Shown: piece after piece, positions 25,717-34,481 of the stretch
Numbering within the stretch: position 1 is the stretch's first letter
Layout of the letters: each line of letters opens with the position of its first letter
Source of the DNA: Bradyrhizobium guangdongense
Lineage (GTDB): Bacteria > Pseudomonadota > Alphaproteobacteria > Rhizobiales > Xanthobacteraceae
DNA length: 62,449 bases
Direction of reading: 5' to 3'
Assembly (NCBI RefSeq): GCF_006483445.1
Contig: NZ_PPPT01000121.1
Location: forward strand, 1-62,449
Made by a program: the position numbers and the translations under genes
Notes under the pieces: model-generated
Database searches by the model: none
Seen by the model: only the letters and a program-made list of their open reading frames with translations
What the model was told of the DNA's origin: nothing

Positions 25717-27177
25717 ATGCGGCTCGGCCGCGCCAATCTCGACCGGTTGCCGTCAGCTATCAGCCGACCGGCCTACGACGTTTCGCGCGTGACGCCCGGC
25801 ATCGTGCATCTCGGGCTCGGCGCGTTTCATCGCGCGCATCAGGCCGTCGTCATCGACGATTGTCTTGCCGCCGGCGCGACCGGCTGGGGCATCATCGGCG
25901 CGAGCCTGCGCAGCCCCGACACGCGCGATGCGCTCGCGCCACAGGACCATCTCTACACGATTGCCGTGCGGGCAGCCGAGGGCACCGCCTATCGCGTGAT
26001 CGGCTCGCTCATCGGTTCCGAGGTTGCGCGCGAAAACCCCGCGCGGCTCGTCGCGCGGATGGCGGATGCCGCGACCCGTATCGTCTCGCTGACCGTTACC
26101 GAAAAAGGCTATTGCCACACGCCGCAGACCGGCGACCTCGACGAGCGGCATCCGGACATCGTGCACGACCTCAACAATCCGGACGCGCCGCGCTCGGCAC
26201 CCGGCTACATCGTCGCAGCGCTTGCGCGCCGCCGCGCGCAGGGGCTTGCGCCCTTCACCGTGCTCTGCTGCGACAATCTCGCGGCCAACGGCCACACCGT
26301 GCAGCGCATCGTGACCCAGTTCGCGGCGTTGCGGTCGAAGGACCTCGGCAAGTGGATATCAGATAGCGTCGCCTTCCCCTGCACCATGGTCGATCGCATC
26401 GTGCCGGAAACGACGGACGCCGACCGTGCAGCCGTATCCAGGGCGCTCGGCATGGACGATGCGTGGCCGGTCATGACCGAGCCCTTCACGCAATGGGTGG
26501 TCGAGGACCGCTTTTCCGCCGGGCGGCCGGATCTTGCCGCCGCCGGCGTCGAACTCGTCGCCGACGTCAAACCGTTCGAGCTGATGAAGCTGCGGCTGCT
26601 CAATGCCAGCCATTCCGCACTTGCCTATCTCGGCTATCTCGCGGGCTATGAGACCATCGCCGACACCATGGCCGATCCGCATTTCGCGCGGCTGGCCGCT
26701 CAGGTGATGGAAGAGGCCGCGGTGACCTTGACGATGCCCGCAGGCACCGACCTCACCGCCTACCGCGCCTCGCTGCTCAAGCGCTTTGCCAATCCGGCGC
26801 TGCATCACCGCACCTGGCAAATCGCCATGGACGGCTCGCAGAAGCTTCCGCAGCGGCTCTTGGGTGCCATGCAGGATCGGCTGAACCGGAACTTGCCGAT
26901 CGCGACGCACGCGCTCGCCGTCGCCGGCTGGATGCGTTACGTCACCGCAACCGATGAACGGGGCCGCGCGATCGACGTGCGCGATCCCTTGGCGAAAGAG
27001 TTTGCTGCAATTGCGAGCGGGACGGGACCAATTGCGGAGCGGCTTGCGCCGGCGCTGCTCGGCGTCGCCAAGGTATTCGGCCCGTTCGGCGCCGACCCGC
27101 GCTTTCGCGATGCGGTAACGTCTGCGCTGCACAGTCTTTATGCTGACGGCGCACGGCGAACGGTGGCAGGCCTCTGA
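25717..27177 (+). CDS. uxuB: D-mannonate oxidoreductase (fructuronate reductase), mannitol dehydrogenase family
   Basis: 486 residues, the standard length. The NAD-binding start is GIVHLGLGAFHRAHQA, characteristic of the polyol-specific long-chain dehydrogenases, and the catalytic region is MKLRLLNASHSALAYLGYLAG with the conserved Lys, Asn and His. It interconverts D-fructuronate and D-mannonate, the step before UxuA; mannitol or arabinitol oxidation is the main alternative, but the UxuA neighbour favours fructuronate. The ATG at 25717 follows GGGGAG. It is divergent from the GntR-TRAP-uxuA operon. Confidence 0.88.
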   Translation: MRLGRANLDRLPSAISRPAYDVSRVTPGIVHLGLGAFHRAHQAVVIDDCLAAGATGWGIIGASLRSPDTRDALAPQDHLYTIAVRAAEGTAYRVIGSLIGSEVARENPARLVARMADAATRIVSLTVTEKGYCHTPQTGDLDERHPDIVHDLNNPDAPRSAPGYIVAALARRRAQGLAPFTVLCCDNLAANGHTVQRIVTQFAALRSKDLGKWISDSVAFPCTMVDRIVPETTDADRAAVSRALGMDDAWPVMTEPFTQWVVEDRFSAGRPDLAAAGVELVADVKPFELMKLRLLNASHSALAYLGYLAGYETIADTMADPHFARLAAQVMEEAAVTLTMPAGTDLTAYRASLLKRFANPALHHRTWQIAMDGSQKLPQRLLGAMQDRLNRNLPIATHALAVAGWMRYVTATDERGRAIDVRDPLAKEFAAIASGTGPIAERLAPALLGVAKVFGPFGADPRFRDAVTSALHSLYADGARRTVAGL

Positions 27178-27220
27178 TTAAGCCTTGATTTTTCCGCACC
27201 TTTGGCTCACCCGAAAGGAC

Positions 27221-27634
27221 ATGACGAACCAAAGCAAGGTCATCGCCGCCAATGCGGCCTTCTACGCAGCTTTTGCGGCGGGCGACTTCGCGGCAATGGA
27301 GCGGCTGTGGGCCGATGACGACGGCATCTCCTGCATCCATCCCGGCTGGCCCGCGATCGTCGGACGCGCCACCGTGATCGGAAGCTGGCGCGATATTTTG
27401 CAGAATCCGGAGCGACCCCAGATCGCCTGTGCCGAGCCGCAGGCGATCGTCGACGGCGATTCCGCACGCGTGCTCTGCATCGAGATCGTGGACGGCACCG
27501 CGCTTGCCGCCGCCAACCATTTTCGCCGCGTCGGCGACACCTGGCGCCTGGTGCACCACCAGTCGAGCCCGATCGCGCAGATCGTCGAACAGACGCATGA
27601 CGAGCCGTCGAGCCCGAGCCGGCGGATCCACTAA
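27221..27634 (+). CDS. NTF2-like/SnoaL-like domain protein
   Basis: 137 residues. The pattern AANAAFYAAFAAGDFAAMERLWADD, GWPAIVGRATVIGSWRDIL and HFRRVGDTWRLVHHQSSPI is that of the DUF4440/SnoaL-type cone-shaped fold, often a small-molecule binding protein or a ketosteroid-isomerase-like enzyme. No catalytic residues can be assigned. The ATG at 27221 follows AAAGGA. It is 43 bases downstream of uxuB on the same strand and may be cotranscribed, but there is no evident functional link. Confidence 0.8.
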   Translation: MTNQSKVIAANAAFYAAFAAGDFAAMERLWADDDGISCIHPGWPAIVGRATVIGSWRDILQNPERPQIACAEPQAIVDGDSARVLCIEIVDGTALAAANHFRRVGDTWRLVHHQSSPIAQIVEQTHDEPSSPSRRIH

Positions 27635-27737
27635 AGCGCGATGAGATTTGGTTGAATCGTCATCGTGCTTTAGCTCATTTTGTTTGAGCATGATCTTTTC
27701 GGAAAACCGCTTCACACTTTTCCGGATCATGCTCTAA
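27632..27737. repeat. Palindromic intergenic element D
   Basis: Two stems in tandem. CTAAAGCGCGATGA at 27632 pairs with TCATCGTGCTTTAG ending at 27673, and GAGCATGATC at 27686-27695 pairs with GATCATGCTC at 27725-27734 around inner CGGAAAA/TTTTCCG arms. The second half is a very common rhizobial intergenic palindrome. It follows the NTF2-like gene directly and may terminate transcription in both directions. Confidence 0.8.
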
Positions 27738-27767
27738 GGCTCAACGCGGGCGCGCGACAATCCGGCG

Positions 27768-27971
27768 TCAGCTACCGAGCGCGGATTCACCCGGCTCACG
27801 TCCGGGAACGCTGAGATGGACCTCGTGCCCCTGCCGGATCGCGAGCGATGCCGCCGCGGCGGCCGATTCGAATGCGGATTCCTTGGTGGCGTATTCGCCG
27901 TTGACGTTGCCGTCGTGCAGCACGCCCCATTGATCTCTCACTGGAACAATAGCGTATTGGGCAAGTCCCAT
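27768..27971 (-). CDS. Small DUF2188-like protein
   Basis: 67 residues, beginning MGLAQYAIVPVRDQWGVLHD. It has a short beta hairpin, GNVNGEYATKESAFESAAAAASLAIRQGHEVHLSVPG, resembling the small DUF2188-type proteins common in rhizobia; function unknown. The ATG at 27971 has GAGGAGA upstream, which marks it as an independent gene and not the tail of the longer frame that continues upstream through the EamA gene. Confidence 0.7.
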   Translation of the reverse strand: MGLAQYAIVPVRDQWGVLHDGNVNGEYATKESAFESAAAAASLAIRQGHEVHLSVPGREPGESALGS

Positions 27972-28045
27972 GACCGGTCTCCTCTCTCGGGGAGACATAA
28001 CGCCGGCGCGCATCACACCGTTCCTGCGGGGAACGCGTCCTGCGG

Positions 28046-28906
28046 TCAGGCGAAGCGCCGCGCCCCGGCAACGCAGAGCACGACGATCGCAGTCGACGCG
28101 ACCATCGACCAGGCCACCGGCTCGTGTAGCAACAGGGCTGCCAGCACGAAGCTGAAGAACGGCTGCAGCAACTGCAACTGGCCGACACCGGCGATGCCGC
28201 CGAGCGCCAGGCCGCGATACCAGAAGATGAAGCCGACCAGCATGCTGAACACCGAGACATAGGCAAGCCCGATCCATGCGGGCGTGCCGACCCCGCTCCA
28301 ATTGCCCGGCAGCGTCAACAGTGTGATCACCGCCATCACCGGCAGCGACAACAGCAGCGCCCAGGAGATCACCTGCCAGCCGCCGAGCCGGCGCGACAGC
28401 GCAGCGCCTTCGGCATAGCCGAGCCCGCAGAGCAGGATCGCCGCGACCATCAACGCATCGCCCGTGAAGGACCCGCCGCCGCTGCGCAACAGCGCAAAGC
28501 CTGCAACCGTCACCGCGCCCAGGATCGAGAACAGCCAGAACGCCGGCTTTGGCCGCTCGCCGCCGCGCAGCACGCCGAAGACGGCGGTCGACAGCGGCAA
28601 GAGGCCGACGAAAACGACCGAGTGCGCGGCCGTGATGTGCTGGAGTGCGAGCGCGGTCAGCAGCGGAAAGCCGACGACCACGCCAAGCGCCACGATCGTC
28701 AGCGGTACCAGATCGGACCGACCGGGCGGCTTCTCGCGAAGCGCCAGCAGACACAGCGCACCGAGCAGTGCCGCGATCGCCGCGCGTGCGGAGGTGAGGA
28801 AGATCGGGGTGAAATCGGCCACCGCCGCCCGCGTTGCCGGCAGCGATCCGCTGAAGATCACCACGCCGAGCAGGCCGCTGCCCCAGCCGACGGTCGTCCG
28901 CTCCAT
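28046..28906 (-). CDS. EamA/DMT-family transporter
   Basis: 286 residues with ten predicted membrane helices in two EamA repeats, each ending in a helix like LGVVVGFPLLTALALQHIT and AYVSVFSMLVGFIFWYRGLALGG. The second repeat has the GQLQLLQPFFSFVLAALLLHEPV motif of the drug/metabolite transporter superfamily. Members usually export amino acids or metabolites. The ATG at 28906 follows an AGGTGA stretch. It is divergent from a MocR regulator, which suggests the cargo is linked to PLP, an amino acid or an amine. Confidence 0.9.
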   Translation of the reverse strand: MERTTVGWGSGLLGVVIFSGSLPATRAAVADFTPIFLTSARAAIAALLGALCLLALREKPPGRSDLVPLTIVALGVVVGFPLLTALALQHITAAHSVVFVGLLPLSTAVFGVLRGGERPKPAFWLFSILGAVTVAGFALLRSGGGSFTGDALMVAAILLCGLGYAEGAALSRRLGGWQVISWALLLSLPVMAVITLLTLPGNWSGVGTPAWIGLAYVSVFSMLVGFIFWYRGLALGGIAGVGQLQLLQPFFSFVLAALLLHEPVAWSMVASTAIVVLCVAGARRFA

Positions 28907-28965
28907 GTCACCTCACCTTTCGGCGCGAGACATAGCGGATGGAGGCTGGCGTGCACAGGGACAAT

Positions 28966-28993
28966 GCCATACAATTTCATCTAGCTGTATGGC
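28966..28993. promoter_or_regulatory. Candidate MocR operator
   Basis: Inverted repeat GCCATACA-N12-TGTATGGC, exact in both 8-base arms, in the 122-base space between the EamA and MocR start codons. The GTAT/ATAC half-sites and position fit a binding site for the adjacent regulator acting on the EamA gene and on itself. Confidence 0.6.
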
Positions 28994-29028
28994 CTAAGCG
29001 GACCACACAGTTGAGCGCGGGGATAGCC

Positions 29029-30432
29029 ATGGCCGAGAGGGAAGCGACGCGCACCGAGACGCTGATGGAGGCGGTGCGAACCAAAATCGCGAGCCGCGCG
29101 CTGGCGCCGGGCGACCGGCTGCCATCGGTTCGCCGCTTCGCCGAGACCATGGCCGTCTCCCCGTCCACGGTGGTCGACGCCTATGATCGCCTCGCTGCGG
29201 AGGGCGTGATCCGCGCGCGTCGCGGCTCCGGATTCTACGTGACCGGCGTCAACCTGCCGCCACTGGTGCTGGCGGAGCGCGGACCACCCCGCGCCCGCGA
29301 CGTCGATCCGTTCTGGGTGTCGCGGCAGTCGCTCGATGCCGATCCGTCGGTGCCAAAGCCCGGCTGCGGCTGGCTGCCGGCGGACTGGATGCCGAACGCC
29401 GCGCTTCGGCGTGGGCTCCGCCAGCTCGCCCGCGGCGACGATGCGATGCTGTCGGACTATGGCAGCACCGCCGGATCGCTCACGTTGCGCCGCCTGCTGC
29501 TCGCCCGGTTCGCCGACGAAGGCATCTCAGCGACGACGGACCAGATCATGTTGACGAATTCGGGAACGCAGGCGGTCGATTTGATCTGCCGCCTTCTGCT
29601 GCGCCCCGGCGATACGGTGCTGGTGGACGATCCCTGCTACTTCAATTTCCGGGCCTTGCTGCGTGCACATCAGTTGAAGATCGTCAGCGTCCCCTACACG
29701 CCGACGGGTCCCGACACCGCCGCATTCGAGCAGGTCCTTCTCGACGAGCGTCCTCGCCTCTATCTCACCAACTCGGCGCTGCATAATCCGACCGGTGCGA
29801 GCCTGTCGCCGCAAACGGGACATCGCGTGCTCAGCCTCGCCGCCGCGCATGACGTGACGATCATCGAAGACGAGATCTTTGCGGATTTCGAGCCCGCGCC
29901 GTCGCCGCGCCTTGCCGTTCTCGACGGCCTCCATCGCGTCATCAGGATCGGCAGTTTCTCCAAGACGCTGTCCGCATCGGTGCGCTGCGGCTATATCGCT
30001 GGCCCCGCCGACTGGATCGAGGGGTTGATCGACCTCCAGGTCGCGACCAGCTTTGGCGGGCCGAGCCGGGTCACGACCGAATTGATCGCCGGCGTGCTGG
30101 CGGGCGGCAGCTATCGCAAGCACATGGACGACATCCGCCAGCGCCTCGTCCGCGCGCGCAAGGCCGCCGTCGCAAGGCTGGCGCCGCTCGGCATCGTGCC
30201 GTGGATCATGCCCCGCGGCGGCTTCTATCTGTGGTGCCGCCTGCCCGACGGTCAGGATTCGACCGTGCTGGCGCGGCGCTGCATGGAGGACGACGTGATC
30301 CTCGCCCCCGGCAACGTGTTCAGCGTGTCGCAGTCGGCCACAACATTCATGCGCTTCAACGTCGCGCAGCTCGGCGGCGAGCGTGTACTGGCGGTGCTGC
30401 GATCCGCAATGGCGGCGCACGCGGCGAACTGA
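29029..30432 (+). CDS. MocR-type regulator: GntR winged helix fused to a PLP aminotransferase domain
   Basis: 467 residues. The N-terminal winged helix (residues about 8-75) includes LAPGDRLPSVRRFAETMAVS and PSTVVDAYDRLAAEGVI. The rest is a fold-type I aminotransferase domain with NSGTQAVDLICRLLL, DDPCYFNF, IIEDEIFADF and the PLP-binding lysine K312 in GSFSKTLSASVRCGY. MocR proteins use PLP as a sensor, with or without catalysis. The ATG at 29029 follows GGGGAT. Target: probably the divergent EamA transporter. Confidence 0.93.
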   Translation: MAEREATRTETLMEAVRTKIASRALAPGDRLPSVRRFAETMAVSPSTVVDAYDRLAAEGVIRARRGSGFYVTGVNLPPLVLAERGPPRARDVDPFWVSRQSLDADPSVPKPGCGWLPADWMPNAALRRGLRQLARGDDAMLSDYGSTAGSLTLRRLLLARFADEGISATTDQIMLTNSGTQAVDLICRLLLRPGDTVLVDDPCYFNFRALLRAHQLKIVSVPYTPTGPDTAAFEQVLLDERPRLYLTNSALHNPTGASLSPQTGHRVLSLAAAHDVTIIEDEIFADFEPAPSPRLAVLDGLHRVIRIGSFSKTLSASVRCGYIAGPADWIEGLIDLQVATSFGGPSRVTTELIAGVLAGGSYRKHMDDIRQRLVRARKAAVARLAPLGIVPWIMPRGGFYLWCRLPDGQDSTVLARRCMEDDVILAPGNVFSVSQSATTFMRFNVAQLGGERVLAVLRSAMAAHAAN

Positions 30433-30459
30433 CGCGGTACGCCCGGATCAACCGACCAG

Positions 30460-31626
30460 TCAGGTGTCGAGCGCTGGCTTCGGCGCCGGCACCCTGCGTT
30501 CAATGCGGATCCAGGCGACTGCGATCTCCCAGGCCACGGCGAGAACGATCGGCCCAATGAACAGGCCGATGATGCCGTGCGCGAGCGTGCCGCCGATCAC
30601 CCCGATCAGAATGACCAACGTCGGCGTGGTCAGGCCGCGGCCCATCAGGATCGGCTTCAAAATGCTGTCGATGAAGCCGACGAAGACGAGAAAGATCGTC
30701 AGCAGCAGCGCCGTGGTGAAGTCCCTGTACATCCAGAGCCAGATGATGACGGGCGCAAGGACGAGGAACGCGCCGATCTGCACGATCGAAAGCAAGAGGA
30801 CGATGAAGGCCAGCAGGCCCGCGCTTGGAAGAGCCGCCAGCTTGAAGCCGACGCCCGCCAGCAAGGCCTGGATCACGGCAACGCCGATGACGCCCTGCGC
30901 CACGGCGCGGATGGTCGCGCCTGCCAGCCCCATGAAGTGCTCGCTCTGCTCGGGGATGATGCGGAACAGAAAGCCCCGTGCCGCCACAACGAGCTGCGGT
31001 CCGAAGGGAAAGAGGAACCCTGCGACGAAAACCGAGACGAGGAATTGCAACGTACCGACGCCGGCATCACCCGCAAGCGACAGCATCGTGCCGGCCAGCG
31101 GCTTCAGATACGGCACCACCTCCTGCAAGGTCGATCGCAAATTGCTGTAGACCTCGTTCCAGAGATCGAAGAGCCAGGGCCCGACCAGCGGCCAGGTCTT
31201 GATCTGCTCCGGCGCGGATTGCAGCGCGAGATCGCCGGTGCCGATCTTGCCCGCGAGATCCTTGACGCCCTCGACCGCGCTGATGCCGAGCCAGGTTGCG
31301 GGTCCGATGACGATCCCGAGCGTGATCAAGGTGAGGATCACGGCCGCGGTTTTCGGCCGGCCGCCGAGCAGTTTTGCGAGCCAGCTGAAGGCCGGGTAGA
31401 ACGCGACCGCAAGCACCCCGCTCCAGGCCAGGATCGGCACGAAGGGCCTGATGATGACGAAGGTCCACATGATCAGGAGCGCGAGCAGGCCGAGCCGGAT
31501 CACGATCTGGATGACATCTTCTGCCGATGGGCGAAGTGGTTTCAAGGCCGCGCCTTTTCTCTCGAGGACCGTAGCGGGAGCCCGATAGCCCCCACCCTTT
31601 CTCGCGACAATTTCGGCTGAGTTCAA
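30460..31626 (-). CDS. AI-2E-family permease (PerM-like)
   Basis: 388 residues with about eight membrane helices: a first cluster of hydrophobic helices (LLALLIMWTFVIIRPFVPIL), a soluble middle segment, then a helical block ending GLFIGPIVLAVAWEIAVAW, the PF01594 layout. Family members transport ions or metabolites; AI-2 export is documented only for a few. The start is a TTG at 31626 with no strong ribosome binding site and no better alternative. It is 33 bases after the LacI gene on the same strand and convergent with the MocR gene. Confidence 0.88.
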   Translation of the reverse strand: MNSAEIVARKGGGYRAPATVLERKGAALKPLRPSAEDVIQIVIRLGLLALLIMWTFVIIRPFVPILAWSGVLAVAFYPAFSWLAKLLGGRPKTAAVILTLITLGIVIGPATWLGISAVEGVKDLAGKIGTGDLALQSAPEQIKTWPLVGPWLFDLWNEVYSNLRSTLQEVVPYLKPLAGTMLSLAGDAGVGTLQFLVSVFVAGFLFPFGPQLVVAARGFLFRIIPEQSEHFMGLAGATIRAVAQGVIGVAVIQALLAGVGFKLAALPSAGLLAFIVLLLSIVQIGAFLVLAPVIIWLWMYRDFTTALLLTIFLVFVGFIDSILKPILMGRGLTTPTLVILIGVIGGTLAHGIIGLFIGPIVLAVAWEIAVAWIRIERRVPAPKPALDT

Positions 31627-31659
31627 GTGGGCGCCGCGCCGTTCTCAGGCTTGACTCTT

Positions 31660-32709
31660 TTAGGGCAGATTGTCCCGCAGAAAAATGTCGATGCGGATGC
31701 GCTCCTGGTCGGGGCTGGTCGGCTCGGCCAGGCAGTGCGCGAGCAGCACGCGCGCGGCGGAGCGCGCCTCATGGCCGGGGTCCTGGTTGATGATGGCATC
31801 GATCGTGCCGCGCACCAGAAACCGCCGCGTATGCTGGGTCAGCTCATGGGCGATCCAGACCACGTCGCGGGCGCGACCCGAGGCCTCCAGCGCCTCGGCA
31901 ATGCCGCGATTGCCGGCGCCGCAGGAATAGATGCCGAGCAGGCCGGGCTGCCGCACCAACAGCTCTGCGGTTAATTGGCGCGTCCGCTCGTTGTCGTCGC
32001 GCCCTTCGAGCACCGGCAGCGTCGTCACGTTGGGATACTCGCTGGACAGGATCTGGTGAAAGCCGAACTGCCGCTCGGTATGATCGCGCAATGACAGCGA
32101 GCCTGCGATGACGGCGACGCTTCCGCTACGGCCGCCGAGAAAGCGCCCCATCAAGGTCGCGGCGGTGCGCCCGGCCGCGGGATTGTCGATGCCGACGTAA
32201 TGCAGGCGGCGCGAGCTCGGCGCGTCCGAGACCAGCGTGACGACGGCGACGCCGCGCATGACGAGGTCGTCGATCGCGGCCCGCACCCGCGGATGATCGA
32301 GCGCGATGACGGCGAGGCCTTGATAGGCCGGCGACAGCTCCTCAAGCGCGCCCGCGAGACTGTCGGGATCGAACACGTCGACGTGAAGCACGTCGATGAA
32401 GGCACGCTGGCTTGCCAGCCAGTCCGCCGTGCGCTGAACCTGCTCGGTCAAATTGGTCATGAAACTGTTGCTGCCGGTCGGCAGCACGAAGGCGAAGCGG
32501 AAGGTCTGCCCGCGCGCCAGCCGCGCGGCCGCGGCATCGGTGCGATAGCCGAGCTTTGCGACCGCCGCCTCGACGCGCGCCACGGTTTTGGCGCGCACGC
32601 CCTCGCGCCGGTTGACGACGCGGTCGACGGTTGCGAGCGACACGCCCGCCGCGCGCGCGACGTCTTCCAGCGTGGCGCGCGCCGTCGGCTGCATCTCGCC
32701 GCCCGTCAT
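31660..32709 (-). CDS. LacI-family transcriptional regulator (ThuR-like)
   Basis: 349 residues. The helix-turn-helix is TLEDVARAAGVSLATVDRVV followed by the hinge helix, then a two-lobed periplasmic-binding-type sensor. The ATG at 32709 overlaps the stop of the ThuA-domain gene (ATGA), so it is translated with the operon. It lies at the distal end of a sugar operon, the position of an operon-specific repressor. The effector is probably a disaccharide or sugar acid. Confidence 0.9.
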   Translation of the reverse strand: MTGGEMQPTARATLEDVARAAGVSLATVDRVVNRREGVRAKTVARVEAAVAKLGYRTDAAAARLARGQTFRFAFVLPTGSNSFMTNLTEQVQRTADWLASQRAFIDVLHVDVFDPDSLAGALEELSPAYQGLAVIALDHPRVRAAIDDLVMRGVAVVTLVSDAPSSRRLHYVGIDNPAAGRTAATLMGRFLGGRSGSVAVIAGSLSLRDHTERQFGFHQILSSEYPNVTTLPVLEGRDDNERTRQLTAELLVRQPGLLGIYSCGAGNRGIAEALEASGRARDVVWIAHELTQHTRRFLVRGTIDAIINQDPGHEARSAARVLLAHCLAEPTSPDQERIRIDIFLRDNLP

Positions 32710-33350
32710 CCCCGCGCGGCCCACAACATGCCGCGGGTCATCAGCGTCCTGATCTCGGGCACGTCGAGCTCATAGGCGCGGTGACCGAGCGAGGAATAGA
32801 ACACCCTGCCCTCGCCGTAACGCTTCTTCCAGACCACGGGCATCACGACGCCGTCGATCCAGGGCGCATGCTCGCCGGAGAACGTCGTCGTGGCCAGCAC
32901 CTCGTTGGCGGGATCGACATGCATGTAATACTGCTCGGACCGATGCTCAAAGCTCTTCAGGCCCTTCATGATGGGGTCGTCGGGCTTCGTCAAGTCGACC
33001 TTGTAGTCGATGATGTTGCCGGGATGCGCGACCCATTGTCCGCCGCACAGAAACTGATAGTCGACGGACTCGCGGAAGGCATCGCACATGCCGCCATGAT
33101 GCCCGGCAAGCCCGACGCCGCTGCGCACGGCGGCGCAGAGGTTGAGCGCCTCCGGCTTTTCGATCTTGGACATGGTGTAGATCGGGATGATCAGCGAGAG
33201 GTCGTGGATCGCGGGGTCGGCGAAAACAGCGGTCGTGGTCTCGATCCGGACGTCAAAGCCTTCCTGCTTCAGCCAGCCGCGGATCATCGAGGCGCAGAGA
33301 TCGGGATCGTGTCCGGGCCAGCCGCCCCATACAATAAGTGCCTTGCGCAT
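32706..33350 (-). CDS. ThuA-domain protein
   Basis: 214 residues with a glutamine-amidotransferase-like fold: RKALIVWGGWPGHDP at the start, VGLAGHHGGMCDAFRESV in the middle, and GRVFYSSLGHRAYELDVPEIR at the end, all characteristic of ThuA. The family is linked to trehalose/sucrose or other sugar use, forming keto-disaccharides together with a Gfo/Idh-type dehydrogenase (ThuB), which is exactly the next gene here. It lacks a nucleophile Cys in the amidotransferase position, as is normal for ThuA. Confidence 0.85.
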   Translation of the reverse strand: MRKALIVWGGWPGHDPDLCASMIRGWLKQEGFDVRIETTTAVFADPAIHDLSLIIPIYTMSKIEKPEALNLCAAVRSGVGLAGHHGGMCDAFRESVDYQFLCGGQWVAHPGNIIDYKVDLTKPDDPIMKGLKSFEHRSEQYYMHVDPANEVLATTTFSGEHAPWIDGVVMPVVWKKRYGEGRVFYSSLGHRAYELDVPEIRTLMTRGMLWAARG

Positions 33351-33361
33351 TGGTCTTGTCC

Positions 33362-34459
33362 TCAGTCGATCTGTCCGGTCTCGCGTCCCGCCGGCATCAT
33401 CGCCGGCCGCTCGACGCGGCTTTCGATTTTCACGCGGCGTCCCTCGTCAGCGGAGGTCTGGAACGCCTCCATCACCTCGAGCACATGAAAGGCGAGCGCG
33501 CCAGAGGCGCGATGCGGCCGGTTGGCCACGATCGCCGCCGCCATGTCGGCAACACCGATGGAGCGGAATTCGCCCTCGACATGCCCGTGCGTTAACGGCA
33601 TCGTCTCCCATTCGCCGCCGGTCTTTGCCACCTGGACTTCACCGCCGAAGCGGTTGGGGTCCGGCACCAGCAGGCTGCCCTTGTCGCCATAGATCTCGAT
33701 CGGCACATGGCGGTGTTTTGGCACGTCAAAGCTCATGGCGATGGAGACGACGGCGCCGCTCTCGAATTCCAGCATGCCCGCGACGTGGGTCGCAACCTCG
33801 ACCGGGATCAGCGTGCCGTTTAGGGGCTCGCTGGTGACGAGGCGCTCAGACCTGGGCCGGGCCGTCGAGCCCATCACGCTCGCGACCGGGCCGAGCAGCT
33901 GCACGAGGTCGGTGATGTAATACGGTCCCATGTCCAGCATCGGTCCGCCGCCGCGCAGATAATAGAAGCCCGGCGCCGGATGCCAGCGCTCGTGACCCGG
34001 ACAACCGAAGAACGCACTGCCGCCGACCGGCGTCCCGATCGCGCCGTCGTCGATCAGTTTGCGCGCGGTCTGGTGCCCGCCCCCGAGGAAGGTATCGGGC
34101 GCGCAGCCGACGCGCAGGTTCTTCTGTGCCGCGAGCTCCATCACCTTGCGCGCCTCGGCGACGTTGACGCCGAGCGGCTTTTCGGAATGGACGTGCTTGC
34201 CGGCGTTGAGCACGGCGAGGCTGACGTCGGTGTGGGCGAGCGGCACCGTGAGGTTGATGACGATCTCGACGTCGTCGCGCTTCAGCAGCTGATCGACCCG
34301 CATCGCCGGCAGGCCGAATGCCGCGCCCTGCCGCTCGGCGACATCGCTGCGCATGTCCGCCAGCGCCTTGACTTCCATGACCGGGAAGCGCTGGGCGGCC
34401 TTGAGGTAGGCGGTGCTGATCACGCCGCAGCCGATGATTCCGATGCCGACTTTTCTCAT
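33362..34459 (-). CDS. Gfo/Idh/MocA-family oxidoreductase (ThuB-like)
   Basis: 365 residues. The NAD(P)-binding start is GIGIIGCGVISTAYLKAA, and HVHSEKPLGVNVAEA holds the family EKP motif with the catalytic Lys; GGGPMLDMGPYYITDLVQLLG is the substrate-domain region with conserved Asp and Tyr. The family oxidises a sugar hydroxyl. It precedes the ThuA-domain gene by 11 bases, in the same operon as a CUT1 transporter, so it probably acts on the imported sugar. Confidence 0.88.
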   Translation of the reverse strand: MRKVGIGIIGCGVISTAYLKAAQRFPVMEVKALADMRSDVAERQGAAFGLPAMRVDQLLKRDDVEIVINLTVPLAHTDVSLAVLNAGKHVHSEKPLGVNVAEARKVMELAAQKNLRVGCAPDTFLGGGHQTARKLIDDGAIGTPVGGSAFFGCPGHERWHPAPGFYYLRGGGPMLDMGPYYITDLVQLLGPVASVMGSTARPRSERLVTSEPLNGTLIPVEVATHVAGMLEFESGAVVSIAMSFDVPKHRHVPIEIYGDKGSLLVPDPNRFGGEVQVAKTGGEWETMPLTHGHVEGEFRSIGVADMAAAIVANRPHRASGALAFHVLEVMEAFQTSADEGRRVKIESRVERPAMMPAGRETGQID

Positions 34460-34481
34460 TATGATCTCCGTGAAGTGCAGC

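Noticed and set aside
27768..28754. A 328-codon fusion of the small DUF2188-like protein with an upstream frame.
   Set aside because: The upstream part is antisense-like noise across the EamA gene. The GAGGAGA before the ATG at 27971 marks the true short gene.
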